From assembly GCA_023213395.1 (NCBI GenBank), contig CM041465.1, forward strand, positions 192,331,741 through 192,395,740: a stretch of 64,000 bases of DNA, read 5' to 3'. Both the position numbers and the translations under genes were made by a program. How positions within the stretch are numbered: the first letter of the stretch is position 1; every line of letters starts with the position of its first letter. Source of the DNA: Cycas panzhihuaensis. Taxonomy: Eukaryota > Cycadophyta. The notes under the pieces were generated by a model that saw nothing but the letters and a program-made list of their open reading frames with translations, was not told the DNA's origin and did no database searches. Positions 1 to 12,100 of the stretch are shown here, in pieces.

Positions 1-1767
1 AAAGATTTGTGTCTTAACCATGCTTCCTCATCTCTTTTGATAGGCCAACTTGATGTTTGAGAAAAAAGACTAAAATCCCACAAGCCCAAATGATCACTAG
101 TGCACATGATTGTTTGAAATTGGACTTGTCTGCTACATATCATGATAATAGCTTAGCCATGAGAAGACTAAGAAGTTGTGGCCTTTTTCAAGCAGGTTGC
201 ACAAGTGAAGCAATGCCTACTATCTATATCATCAAGGTGCGTGATGCTCGGTTTGACAAAGATAAGAAGGGAATCCTCAATGGGGGAAACAAATCCTTTT
301 GCATTCTTACACTACTGCACTCTCAAAGTATTTTGACATTGCTGAAATCTACTAAGACATTGTCTCCCAATGAAATTCTCTATGCCTCAAAGAAAGACAA
401 CTCTTGAAACAAGAGGGTTGATCAACATTATGCATATCTCTTTGAGGGAAAAGGAAACCTAAAAGAAAAGAAATTTAAGGAAAAGGAGGTGAAAGTTCAC
501 CATCAAAGATTAAAAGAAAAAGGAGACAAGAAATAGGGGACATGGGGTTTACATAGATATGTTTGAAAGGCCTATTGAGCATCAAGAACTACAAGGTGAA
601 GGCAAAGGAAGGTAGAGCAAGAAGTCTGAGCTAGAGAAAAGCTCTAATTACTTTGGATGATCCTGACAAAGAGGTTGCTTGGCCAAAATTGTTGCCCTGT
701 TCCTCAAAGCTAAGGCAACTCTAAAGAGTTGCGTGACAAAACGAAGGAAATCAATCCCAAACAAGGGTTGATTCCTTTTGGGAGATTGCCATCAGATTCC
801 ATATGAGAAAGATATAGACCCACCTGATCAATTCAAAAATCTACACATTCTTGATCAAATCTGAATCATTACAAGATTTCAAAGATGACCTGAACAAACT
901 AAAGCAAGTGGCTACTAGTGCTGGAGACAATGCTTGAGCGATTAAGTCAGTTGCACAGTTGGCATAACCATCCATCATCAATCTAGTACGAAGGAAGAAG
1001 GCTTATTCTAGATCAAGGGTTCAACTCAATGAATTTCAACTAGCTTCTTTTGTTCTTTTCTTGCTTTTATCTAAAACTAATCTTCTTCTGTATGGTGAAT
1101 TATAGAAAGGCCATTCCTGGGCTTGTTTTGTCTTCCTTTGTAAAGGTTTGGTTCTTTCAACATTATAGGGTTTTCTTTCAAGTCTCTGTAAAAGTTCGAG
1201 ATATCAATTAATGATGGTTGGTTATAACTGCTCTCCTAATTTGTACATTTTGAACTTATCAATGAGATAAAATTTCATTTGGCTAGTTATATTTGTTGAA
1301 CGAGTGAACATTTTTTGATCTTGCAATGGCTTTTTCGATGCATTGTTTTTCTCTTTTATTCTGTTAGATTATTTTTTTGCACAATGGCTATTTATATATT
1401 TTTTCACTCTGAATATTATCCTACTATCCTATGATAGTTTCTATTCCTGCTTTCATGTAATGATCACTTAGAAAGGCAATATTCTTCCATTTACATCTTG
1501 CACTCCCCTTTGTACATTTGAGTAGTTGTCTAGGACTTTTGTGTGTTGGCAACAAAATAGCTTGCAGACCAATCCCTTCCTACTCTATCCTATCCACTAG
1601 AAGGAGCACAAAAAATTCAGTCAACAATTTTGCTGACCATGTTTGGGAGGCATTCTTTCCATTTTTTCGCCTTCTCTTTTCATTCTTTATTCTCATTTTC
1701 TATCTTTTGCACCTGCATAGTGTACTTTGCTTTCTTCAACTTGAATTCTAAAAATCCACACTCACTA
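1..1767. other. Unassigned AT-rich interspersed sequence
   Basis: No recognisable gene, LTR or RNA gene. The longest open stretch (57-407, plus, non-ATG start) gives an unrecognised peptide without motif. Around 1080-1500 the sequence is T-rich and non-coding, like a decayed 3' UTR or LTR. It may be the 5' end (LTR and leader) of the gypsy element whose gag starts at about 1768, but no partner copy in the window allows a test. Confidence 0.4.
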
Positions 1768-2911
1768 GGATAAGGCTAAGGGCATTGAAAAGGAACTTCC
1801 TTACTCTCCTCTTAATAGAAAGCCTAGAGGCTTAGCTACCCGTCCTACCCAGACTCTTGAACACAAATTTGAGAAAAAATAGACTCCACGATCTACCCAA
1901 GGAAAACATTTCATTTATCATGATAGTGATTCTAACCAAGATTCATCTATTGACATGGCTAACCAAAATGTTGGTAGGAATCGTCAGCTACGAGGTGATG
2001 ATCCTCTTCCCTAGTTATGGAGCAGTCCATTGGACCTTGTAAATGATTTGCATGATGTCCCAGACAAGGCATGAGCTACAATGGCCAAGGTTAAAGGAGA
2101 TAAGTCCCCTTTTAAAAGAAAACAAGAAGTTGAGTCCTTCTCTAATAAAACTCATATGTTTAACATACGACACTCTGACATGGCCATTAGGCTTTTTGTC
2201 CACACATTAAAAGGGGGAGCCTCTTTATGGTATCAATCTTTGCCCAATATCTCAATCCATGGTTGGGGAGAATTCAAGTCTATCTTTGAGGCTAAGTAAT
2301 TTTATAAAACGACTATGCCCATGTTGGTCAAGGAGCTCTTTGATGTCCAAAATTACATTAAGCAATTTTGTTGACTCCTGAAAAAAATTAGCTATGAGTT
2401 CCAATTGACAGGGCCTTGCCAAAGGGATTGGTTCATCAAAGGCCTAGACAATGAGATTGGACTTGTGGTGGTCCATAAGTTCTCTGATAGCCTTGAGGAA
2501 CGCAACAATTAGGCTTGGAGATTGAACTAGTGAACACTCAATATACTCAATATGGCTTGGTTGCTTCTCCTCGAGGAGATGCTTCTACTCCTAGAGCAAA
2601 GAGAAGAAACAACCCTAAATCTAATCCTACTGCATTATCTCGAATGGACCCCCAAACATATGCTGCAGACAAGAAGGTCCAAAATGAGAATGTGTACTTG
2701 AGAAATATACTCAAAGGAAAGGATATCCAACACCAACCTCTTGTAATGGTCTTAAAGAGGCCAAAATAAGAGATTCCTTCCATTAATAATAAGGATGTGT
2801 TTCAAGACAATGTAGTTGATGAGACATTCATTAGATACAAGGATTTATCTCTCGAATTTGATGAAATCATCCTGGAGGCATCGACTCTGTACAACCAGTC
2901 TTCTTGCCCAG
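1768..2911 (+). pseudogene. G0 Ty3/gypsy gag, 5' part (broken)
   Basis: Decayed capsid gene of an old gypsy element. The frame can be followed from about 1768 through a charged N-terminus into a Retrotrans_gag core at 2081-2500, with the signatures LKGGASLWYQSLP and W-GEFKSIFEAKF and then a GL-NEIG segment. At least five in-frame stops and one frame change near 2515 break it. The C-terminal part (2515-2911) is cut at 2911 by insertion of G1, where the 5-bp target duplication cccag (2907-2911) starts; it resumes at 22333. No zinc knuckle is visible. The family is clear, the lineage is not. Confidence 0.75.
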
Positions 2912-3778
2912 TGTTGGGGTATATTTTGGCACATAAGCTATGAGGAAGACAGAATGTAAGATTGTATTGACCAGTGAAATGCAGGTACAGACCATACAAA
3001 GGTGCACATAGTGGAAAAAGCTGAAAAAACAAGCATTCTAGGTACGTATGACAGGCGCATACCATAATAGGTACATAACACAGGGTGCGTACCATTTCCG
3101 ATACGCTAACAGACAATAGGGTGTGCACGACCAGACCTGACCCAAAGGCACCCAGGGATGATGATGTCAGCCCAGAAGGATGTACATACGAACGTATGAA
3201 TGAAAAGGCACCATTAAAGGAGAAATTAATCATGTGTTAAGTGAAAGGTCACATTGTGATTGAAAAGGTATGGTTATGACATGGAGTCATAACCCTTCAT
3301 CAAAAGGCACATTTAAGGAGACCACTGAGGACCATTCCAGTGGTGAGAGCTGAGCATTCATTCCACATGGTGGTACGGTAACTAGCAAGCCAAATCAATG
3401 GTATGGATCGGAGTTACAGCAGATGCATTCCATGATGCATTTCCTTTTGGAATATATGTGACAAAATTATGTGTATATTGGTGGAATGTATAGAGGATAC
3501 ATTCCAGAACTGATTGTATAAGACCTATTACTTAATAAAGAGAAGAGTTACGTGGAAATCTATGTTTAACGTGTACCATGATGCTTATATGATGGATACT
3601 TATGATTATTATACTATTGTGTGTGTAATCTGTGATGACATTGTGTGGAATTATGGATGAATATGTGATAACCTTGGGTGTATGAACCATGTTGACTGTG
3701 TCATAAACTAGACTACCATTGATCCCTTGACAAGTGTACTTATCTCAATAGGAAAATTAGGGAGATAATAAGCCAACA
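2912..3778 (+). repeat. G1 5' LTR
   Basis: 867 bp, TG...CA ends, collinear over its whole length with 21463-22327. It contains several GTAC-centred short inverted repeats at 3035-3115, for example gcgtacc pairing with gatacgc, and the pairing is kept in the diverged 3' copy. The LTR would carry the promoter and polyadenylation signals; none is identified with confidence. Confidence 0.95.
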
Positions 3779-3918
3779 TTGGTTCTGTTGCCTACGTTCA
3801 CTGAGGAGGGACTGAGCCAGGAGTTTCACAGGGGAAGAATGTTTAAAGGACAAAGGACCCTGGCCGTCGTCATGATGGCGGGCTGTAACTAAGCCTCCAA
3901 CAACTAGGGGAACTTCCA
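3779..3918 (+). promoter_or_regulatory. G1 primer-binding site and leader
   Basis: Immediately after the 5' LTR, tggttctgttgcc (3780-3792) sits where the tRNA primer-binding site should be. It resembles, with mismatches, the tggcgccgttgcc site of many Tat/Athila elements, but I cannot assign a tRNA. The leader is short (140 bp) up to the gag ATG at 3919. Confidence 0.5.
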
Positions 3919-5768
3919 ATGCCACCTAAGAGGCCTTCGAAGGCGGGAGAGCCATAAAAAGGTACTTCACCTAAGGGGAAGGAAACAAGCAGACAAAGGG
4001 CATCACGATGGTCAAAGGAGTCAAAATTAAGAAGGGCAAAACGATTGAGTCTACATAATAATGAGACTAAGGGACAGTCCGTTGAAGAATCTGAAACAAG
4101 TGGAGCCCAAACACCTCAAGAACAAGAAGAGGAAAATAATGGCGAGCAAATAGTACTAACACCTGCTCCAATCAAGTATGACCTTTTGGGCCCAGAAAAG
4201 GAGGAAAAACCAAGAAGAGATGTGGAACAAAACGACACCCTAGGGAAGGAGGAATATACAAGTGTGGATGATACCCCGAAGGACCTAAGTGATAACGAGA
4301 AGAAGGTGAAGGAGGGTCCCTCGACATACTGGGAGAATAAATTAACAAGGCAACTATTTGAGGATTCACCGGATAGGGGGTTTGAGCAATCACATTTAGT
4401 GGTCGCACCATTGAGGGTACAAGTGCCAGGAGTACTAGAACCAATACATTTAAAAATGCCATTTAAGAATCCTCTATTTGGAAGGGATAGTATTGCACCA
4501 AGCACCCTAAATACACCACCTAAAGTGAAGGGTGGAGAAAAAGTAGAATCCTTTGAAGAGACAAAAAGAGAAGGATCACCACTGGGAAGGACACCAGTGC
4601 AATCACCAAAGATGGACGATTCAAGAGATTTCGGGAAACTTATCTTCAACGACACCTCAGATGCAACATAACACGTGTACTTGTTCCAAAACTTGATCGA
4701 TGTGAAGAAAATCACAAACGAAGATGAAATAAAGGCAAGATTTGCTTGCACATTAAGGGGAGTACCATTGGCATGGTACAAAGAATTGGATAAAACAGAA
4801 ACATGGGCAAATATAAAAAAATCATTTGAGGAAAGATTTCAGAAATTTCGAAGTAACGAAGCTGTGGAGATTGCCCTGAGAGAAATAAAGCAAAGGCCTG
4901 GTGAATCAATATTAATCTACATCAATCGCATGAAAATAATTGCTGCCAACATGATTAACGAGACAGTTATATACCACAACATGAAGAACTATTTCGTCAG
5001 AGGATTAAATGAAAAATTAAGGTCTATGATGCAAGTGCATCCATTAAAATCATTAAAAAATGCTCAGGAATTAGCATTGGACTTTGAAGCAGAGACGGAT
5101 GCCCACGCCGGAGTGCATGATCCCCTTTTACTGAGACTACAGGAAGAGATAAGAGAAACAAAACAGAACCAACATAATCGACCCTTTTGCCAAGTAGGAA
5201 TCTCAAAAGAAGAGTTAGTGATTGAAGCTCTAAGGAAAGAAGTAGCAAGATTTAAGATGAGAAATAACAAAGAGGAGGAAGAAGTAAAGAAGAGAAAGGA
5301 TCAGGAATTTAAAATTGAGAAAGGTGTTATATCTTCTAGGAAAGTTCGCATACAACCAAAGAATAAGAAATCAATCCAAAAAATAGTGCAATGCACCAAA
5401 AGGATAGATGGTGTCATATATGTGACATGGATAGTCACAGTACAAGGGATTGTTTCTATAACCCTAGGGGAAAGGTTTACAGAGGACGAGGTTGGGGAAG
5501 AGAGAGCAACCCACCTCGGAATGTATATACCACAAGAAGTACACAGAAATCTTCAAAGAAAAAACAACCAATGGGGAGATGTTTGATTTGTCTGCAATTT
5601 GGGCATTGGAAATTAGATTGCCCAACCAAACAAGAATATGAACTTAAACCGTTCGTGTGCAACAACTGTGGACCAAGTGAGCACAGAACGAAGGATTATA
5701 AAGGGAAGGAGAAAGCAACCAATTTAATGACTATTATCCCAGAAAGCAGTAAGAACATTAAACTCTAG
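3919..5768 (+). pseudogene. gag: G1 gag with zinc knuckles (broken)
   Basis: Capsid/nucleocapsid gene. The first ATG (3919) opens a frame stopped after 12 codons (TAA 3955) that then reads on in the same frame through an acidic, Pro-rich N-terminus to another TAA at 4669. The Retrotrans_gag core follows at 4675-5100 (TLRGVPLAWYKEL, W-NIKKSFEERF). A frame change near 5390 leads to three CCHC boxes at 5412-5700: CHICDMDSHSTRDC and CLICLQFGHWKLDC are complete, while the third has lost its last Cys (CNNC..H....Y). It would package element RNA into virus-like particles. At least two stops and one frameshift make it non-functional as it stands. Confidence 0.88.
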
Positions 5769-5786
5769 AACAAACAGAAGGGGAGA

Positions 5787-6782
5787 ATGAATGAAGAATA
5801 CCCAAACTCGAAAACGAAAATAGATCGATTCAAACAGGCAAAACAGGTATTGGAGAAATCAGCCCAATCTGAGACAATGTTACCAATAGGAAAACCAGAA
5901 ACAAAACATATATATGTGAGAAAAAACAAACAAAAGGAGAAAATACCTAAGGAGCAGAAGGTGCAACCTCAACTGATTCAAATGGAGGAGTTATTTAAAG
6001 GATTACCAATGGAAGACATTCCACGAATGCTGTTCCTAATGGAAAATCTAGTGAAACTGTTACAGTTAACAATTCCTTTATGCCAGGTGATAGACTGGAT
6101 TAAAGTAGGCATATTACAACAACGGAAAGTCACAAAGAGCTTAAAAAAGTTGATGCCATCCTTTGACATGGACCCGATGGTTGCAATCATAGTGCTAGGA
6201 GAAACATTTTTAAGCGTAATTGTGGATGGAGGAGCTGTTGTGAACGTTTTACCAACCTCAACATGGCGGAAACTAGGAAGTCCTAAGCTGGAAGCAGCAA
6301 CTTATTCATTGAAATTGGCAAATGAATTATTGGTGAGACCAATCGAGAAGCTAGCCAACATCAAGGTGGATGTGGCAAGAATCATAGTACGAATCGATTT
6401 TACAATTGTAGAGATAGAAAAAGGCGTAACACCTTATCTAGCTTTGTTGGGTCGCCCATGGTTGTATAAAACCCAATGTCTCCAAAATTTGAGAGATGTG
6501 ACTTTTACACTATCAGATGGTGGAAGTGAAGTGGTCATTCCAATGTTGGGAAAAAATTCTATTGAAATAATACTAGATGACGCATCGAGCACAACTATTG
6601 CAAGCGAGGAAACAACGTCCTCTTTTGATGAAGGAAATTTATACCATACGACTGAAGAGCCAACTAAAATGATTAACTCCCAAGAAATGGAACCTACTTA
6701 CTTCGAGAAAATCTACAATTCTTTTGACGACAAGAATAGAACTAAATTCGTGGATTATGGTTATAGGATGCATACGAAATGA
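5787..6782 (+). pseudogene. pr: G1 aspartic protease region
   Basis: Same frame as the zinc-knuckle segment, separated from it by a TAG at 5766. The retropepsin core is at about 6170-6480. The flap/active-site segment reads IVDGGAVVNVLP, where DSG/DTG would be expected, so the Ser/Thr next to the catalytic Asp is replaced by Gly, and the C-terminal ALLGRPWL strand is present. The protease would cleave the gag-pol polyprotein. The open frame continues 100 codons past the domain and ends at TGA 6780-6782. The LINE target site lies 93 bp further on. Confidence 0.83.
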
Positions 6783-6890
6783 ATTCTTCTTCCTATAGGT
6801 GTAATTTGCTTTCTAAATATGTAATTGATGATATTGGCAATAATTTAAAATCTTTTAATTATATGGGGACTAACAGTAGTACAGAAAGTA

Positions 6891-7465
6891 AGGTTGCGAA
6901 AGGAAGAGGTAGGGCGAATGGCGGCGAACTATGAACTGCGAGCGGCGGCGAACTAGGGTTTCCGTGGAGACTGCGAGGAGGGGAAGGAAGAGCTGGGATC
7001 CATGGATGAGCTCTGTGCAATGGTCTAGGCGTTGGGCGCCATGGCGCCTCCCTTCAGCCAGCTGCCAAGGCGCTAGAAAGAAATTCGGGTCCTGGAAAAG
7101 CGCAGGAACGGTGGTCGACCGATGTGCAGTGTTAACCACAAGGACCGTGAATGGAGGAGGCGACCCTTGTGTTGGATGTAATGGACCCAGTTGGGGCCTG
7201 GACAGTGCTCAACAGAGTCAAAGGAGGAGGTTTTTCAGCTGGGTATTCGTTCCAGCTAGGGTTTCAAGCCAAAATAGCAGATCAAGAAAGGAGACAGGTG
7301 CTGCAAAAGAAACCAGGGTGGCAGCAGTGAGCCAGATTCAAGGTAGGAAGGCTCACTGGAGCAAATCGGTCCAGAAAGGAAGAGGAGGGCAAAATTCAAA
7401 CTTGCAGATCCAAAAGTATGGTGAGTCCATGCAGTTTTCTTTAGCTTTCGTGTTTGTTATCTAAA
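6891..7465 (+). other. LINE 5' UTR
   Basis: GC-rich 575 bp upstream of ORF1. A 177-codon open stretch (6931-7464) is Arg/Gly-rich and low in complexity and shows no known domain, so it is more likely chance openness of a GC-rich leader than a gene. Internal promoters of LINEs usually lie here. Confidence 0.6.
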
Positions 7466-8866
7466 ATGTTGCAAGATCCAGCAAACCAGACTTAGTCCTC
7501 ACCTACGGGAAGGACTTACCTTGATGTTTTGAATAATGGAAACTCTGAAGAATTTGAGATTCATCCTGTAATGATAGACAAACGGTTTAAGATTTCAGTC
7601 CCAAAAGAGTTAACCGACAAAACTATCCAATATTGGGAAAATAGCTTGGTGGGCAGGTTCTCAGGACCTAGACTCGGATTGGACATTATCAGAAAATGGA
7701 TCAGAAATAAATGGAAAACAAGGAACCCGGTCGAGGTGATGGCCATGCCAAAGGGCTGCGTCCTCTTTAGATTCGCAAGTCAGGAGGACATGATAGCTAT
7801 CCTCTTAAAATCTCCCTAGATGTTTGGTAGGAAAGCCATGACCCTAGAAAAATGGCACCCAGACTTTGATCCGGGAACTCCAATGGTTAAACAAGCCCCA
7901 ATATAGGTGCAGATGCCGAGGCTACCTTTGCATTTCTGGAATTCAGAGGTGGTCAAAGGGGCGGCCAGGACGATCGGGCCTCTACTCGCGATGGACCCGG
8001 CGACAAAACATAGATCCATACTGATGAATGCCAGATTCTGCGTCCTTGCTAGGCTTGACAGTGATCTCCCAGTAGATATAGAGATAGAGTCGGCTGGAAG
8101 GACCATCATTCAAAGTATATTCTACGAAGTGGAAGGTTTTAGATGTTCAAAGTGTAAGTGCAGGGGGCATTTACCCTTTCAATGCCCAGGAGTTCTAACA
8201 AAGATGGACAAGGAAGAGGGTAGTAAAGAGAAAGAAGACAGAGAAATAGAGGTAACCAGAGGTGAGGCACCGGAAGCAGGTATTGTAAAGTTCGACAAGA
8301 AGGAGGGTAGTAATGAAAATGGAGATGATGTAAACGAAGTGAATAGTGGTGAAGCCACGGAGGTAGCTACTGTCAAGATACAGAGGGGTTTGGGCCAATT
8401 ACTGAACCCGAAACCGGGCTCTTCAACGGTGAGTTCCAAAGATAAGACAAAGGCAGGTGGGGCATCAGAAGCAGTTGACAAGGAGGTTCAGGAAGAAGGA
8501 AGTAAGGAGAAAGAAGACGAAATGGTGGCAAGCAAAGGCGAGGCCACGGTTGAAGATAGTGTTAAGACCCAAAGAGGTTTGGGCTAGTTATCGTCTTCGG
8601 AATTGGGCTTAAGAGCGGAGTGTTCCAAAGATCAGTTAAAAGGAAACCAAAGGGCCGATGGTCAGTCGACAGTGGGTGGGGTAAGTTCCCCAGTGTTGGA
8701 AGAGCCAGTCCTAACTCGGCTAGCGAAGAACATCAACTGGGATATGGAGGACTACCTTCGTGAGGCGAGAGAGGGCAAAGTTACGGACCCAGTGAAAGGA
8801 AGGTCAGGTAGGAAAGGTAGCAGAGGGTGCTGCCGGGGATGGCGTCAGAGGAATGGATCAAGATAA
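7466..8866 (+). pseudogene. ORF1: LINE ORF1 (DUF4283-like + zinc knuckle)
   Basis: Nucleic-acid-binding protein that coats LINE RNA. One frame runs from ATG 7466 to 8866 with four stops: TAG at 7493, 7817, 7904 and 8585. The N-terminal part (7529-8110) has the DUF4283-type pattern (YWENSLVGRF, VLFRFASQEDM, PLHFWN). It is followed by a CCHC box, CSKCKCRGHLPFQC, at about 8147-8188 and a long acidic, repetitive tail (EGSKEKED-type repeats). Because all the stops are in one frame, the copy has suffered few indels here. Confidence 0.85.
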
Positions 8867-9102
8867 GGCAGGAGGAGGGATTCAAAAATGGATTTCAAAA
8901 GATAAGAGTTCCATGCCGAATCCGAAAAAGGCTCCTAACTTTGGGCTAGAAAAGAGGGTCGGAAGGCCACATAAAAAGGCTACTAGGGAGAAGGAAACAA
9001 TGGCCCAGATTGACTTGGGATATTAGAGTACCTTAAAGGGGGGGGGGGTGATCGAGGGCCCTCTCCTCAGAAACAGGAAAGGATGATGGGGGGGGATTTG
9101 AG

Positions 9103-12100
9103 ATGACCATGAAGGTCTTATCCTGGAATATAAGGAGCTTAATGCCCCATCGAAGCTGAGATTGGTAAAGGAAATGAGGATAAGGACAGGGGCGGACATA
9201 GTTTTGCTGTAGGAGACAAAACTTGATCAGACTAAGGATAGAGAGGTGCTTAACAAGATCTGGAAGAGGGGAGAAAGGCGGTCTGTTGAGGGACTAGCGG
9301 GCTCTGGGGGGCTGGCCTCCCTATGGAATCCAAACAAGTGGAAAGGCTATGAGGTGGTCAAAAGTGAACACTTCATAACCTTATGTCTGGTATACGTGAG
9401 GACCAATAGGCCTTGCCGGATCACTAATGTATATGCCCCCACAACAGTAGAGGGTAGGAAGAATTTATGGGAGAGGTTAGTGGAGGCACATAAAGATTTG
9501 GAAGGCTCATGGCTGGTTGCTGGGGATTTCAATACGGCTTTAAATCCGGAGGAAAAGAAAGGGGGGCAAGAAGGGTGGTCCGGAAGCATGTCAGATCTTG
9601 GAGAATTTCTACAATCGGGTGGCCTAATGGATGTCCCTCTTAGGGGAGCCAGGTTCACCTGGTCAAACAGAAGATTGGGACACAATCACATTCAGTGCAG
9701 GTTAGACAGAATGCTTATCAATTACGAATGGTCTTGCCTATTTGAGGAAATAAAAATAGAAGCCCTTCCGAAATCCGGTTCAGATCATTCTCCTTTGATC
9801 TTAGAGTCGTCCTACCCGGGCAAGCAGGGGGGGGGGGGGCCCTTTTGTTTCGAGTTAATGTGGCAGAAGCACCCCGACCTCAGGGAGAGGATTAGAGAGT
9901 GGTGGGGTATCCCGGTGCCCGGATACGCTATGTTCAAATTCTCGAAGAAGCTAAACTGGATCAAACAACAGATCAAAATATGGAACAAGGAGGTGTTTGG
10001 AAATATTTTTGAAGATAAAGGTTGTCTGCTGGAGGAGTTAAAAAAGGTTGAGGAAAGGATCCAAATTGAGGGTAGAACACAGGTATTGGACCAAATGGAA
10101 CAATCTTCCACCAGGAAATTAGAAGAGGTTCTGACTAGGGAGGAACTCCATTGGAAACAAAAATCTAGGGAGACATGGATAAGGAAGGGAGACAGAAATA
10201 CAAAGTTTTTCTATTTGTCTACCTTGAAGCATAGGGCTTACAACAGGATCGACAAGCTACGAAGTAAGGAAGGGGTTCTGATCGAGTCAGAGGACCAGAT
10301 AAGACGAATAGCAAAGGACTACTTTGAAGAGTTGTATGTAGAACCTGGATGTCAGGATCCGGATTTAAGGGCTAATCTCTTGCATTATATTTCGCGAGTT
10401 ATTTCCGAAGCCCAAAACAGGAAATTGACAGAACCGTTCTCTCAAGCCGAAGTCGAGAAAGCTCTATTCAAAATGGGGAAGGACAAGGCTCCGGGGCCGG
10501 ATGGGTTCCCTCCCGGTTTCTTTCAGGAATACTGGGATATTATCAAGGATGATCTAATTTTGGCACTAAATGAATTTTTTCACAGGAAGACAATCTTGAA
10601 AGAATGGCAGGCCACCTTTTTGGTTTTGATACCGAAGAAGGCAGGGGCGGAAGTAATGGAAGATTTTAGACCGATTAGCCTATGTAATGTAAAATATAAA
10701 ATTTTGGCTAAAGTGTTAGCAAACCGCCATAAAGAGTGCCTCCCGACCATCATCTCTCCAAACCAGGATGGATTTGTTAAGGGCAGACAAATCACGGACG
10801 ATATTATTACAGTTCATGAAACAATTCACTTGACCTTCCATAGGAAAGAGGCAAGTATGATAATAAAAATAGACATGTCTAAGGCCTACGATCGGGTGGC
10901 ATGGGAGTGTCTACTGGAATGTTTAAAAGCGTTCGGTTTTGGGGAGGTTTGGAGGGAATGGATAAGGTGTTGCATATCCAGTATATCGTTCTCGGTGATT
11001 ATAAATGGGAGGTCGACATCCTTCTTCCCCGGTTACAGGGGTTTGAGACAAGGAGACCCCCTCTCACCCTTTCTCTTCATTATAATGGCTGAATTGTTAG
11101 GGAGAGCTACAGTGGAGGCTCAAAGTCTAGGGTGGATATCAAGATTGAAGGCATCATCTAATCTGGAAAATATTGTCCACCATCAGTTCCTCGACGATAA
11201 TATTTTTCCGGCGGTGGCCCCTCGGGTGAGGCCTCATACCAAAGCCGGGTCTCCAGGCCTATGAGAGGGCTTCTAACCAAAGAATCAACTTGGATAAGAG
11301 CTCAGTTTTTTTATCAATACCCCGGAGAGGCTGTAGAGAAAGATCAGTAGGGTTTTGGAGGTCTCTAGTAGACCCCTTCCAGCCTCTTACCTGGGGATGC
11401 CACTCTTTGTTGGAAAAATGGTTAAGAACCTGTGGGATCCCATTGTGGGAAGGTTTAACAGGAAATTGGCTGGTTGGAAAGGGGCAATGCTAAGTTGGGC
11501 TGGAAAGATTCAGCTTGTGGTGGCCTCTCTTCAGAGTATTCTAGTATACTAGATGTCCCTATTCAAGATGCCGGGTAAGGTTATTTCAACCCTTGAAGGC
11601 ATTATGAAGAGGTTCCTATGGTCTGGGGTTGAAGATAAAAATAGATTCCATTTGGTATCCGGGGAAAAGGTTTGCAAGCCCAAATGGGCAGGCGGTCTTA
11701 ATGTCAGGAGGTTAGGACTCTTCAATGGAGCCCTCCTTGCTAAGACCGGTTGGAGACTCACCAAAGAGGTAGGCTCGGTGTGGGGAAAAATTATGGCTAG
11801 GAAATATTTAGGGGATAAACATTTCCTGAAGGATGAGGAGTGCAGCTCCTTGGGATCACCCATTTGGAAAGCTATATGGTCCTCACGTTCTATCTTGCGC
11901 AGCGGTGTCCAATGGAAATTGGGGAACGGTGAAAGTATAAGGTTCTGGGAAGACAAGTGGTGCGGCCCTTCTAGGTTAGAGGAGATGCCTGAAATTGGTA
12001 ACCTACAGAGGGTTTGCTAGGATACTTATGGTACATTAGTTAAACATTATTGGGTGGGACAAGGTGAGAATAGGCAATGGAGATCGCTTGACGAATTGCA

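Noticed and set aside
2802-3233. 143-codon minus-strand ORF, with a similar one at 21331-21783
   Set aside because: Both are antisense readings of the G1 LTRs; their likeness is due to the LTR pair, not to a protein family.
4116-4781. 221-codon minus-strand ORF
   Set aside because: Antisense shadow of G1 gag; no domain, and the plus strand carries the recognised capsid sequence.
6931-7464. 177-codon plus ORF upstream of LINE ORF1
   Set aside because: Low-complexity, GC-rich 5' UTR without a domain; ORF1 with DUF4283 and a zinc knuckle starts after it.
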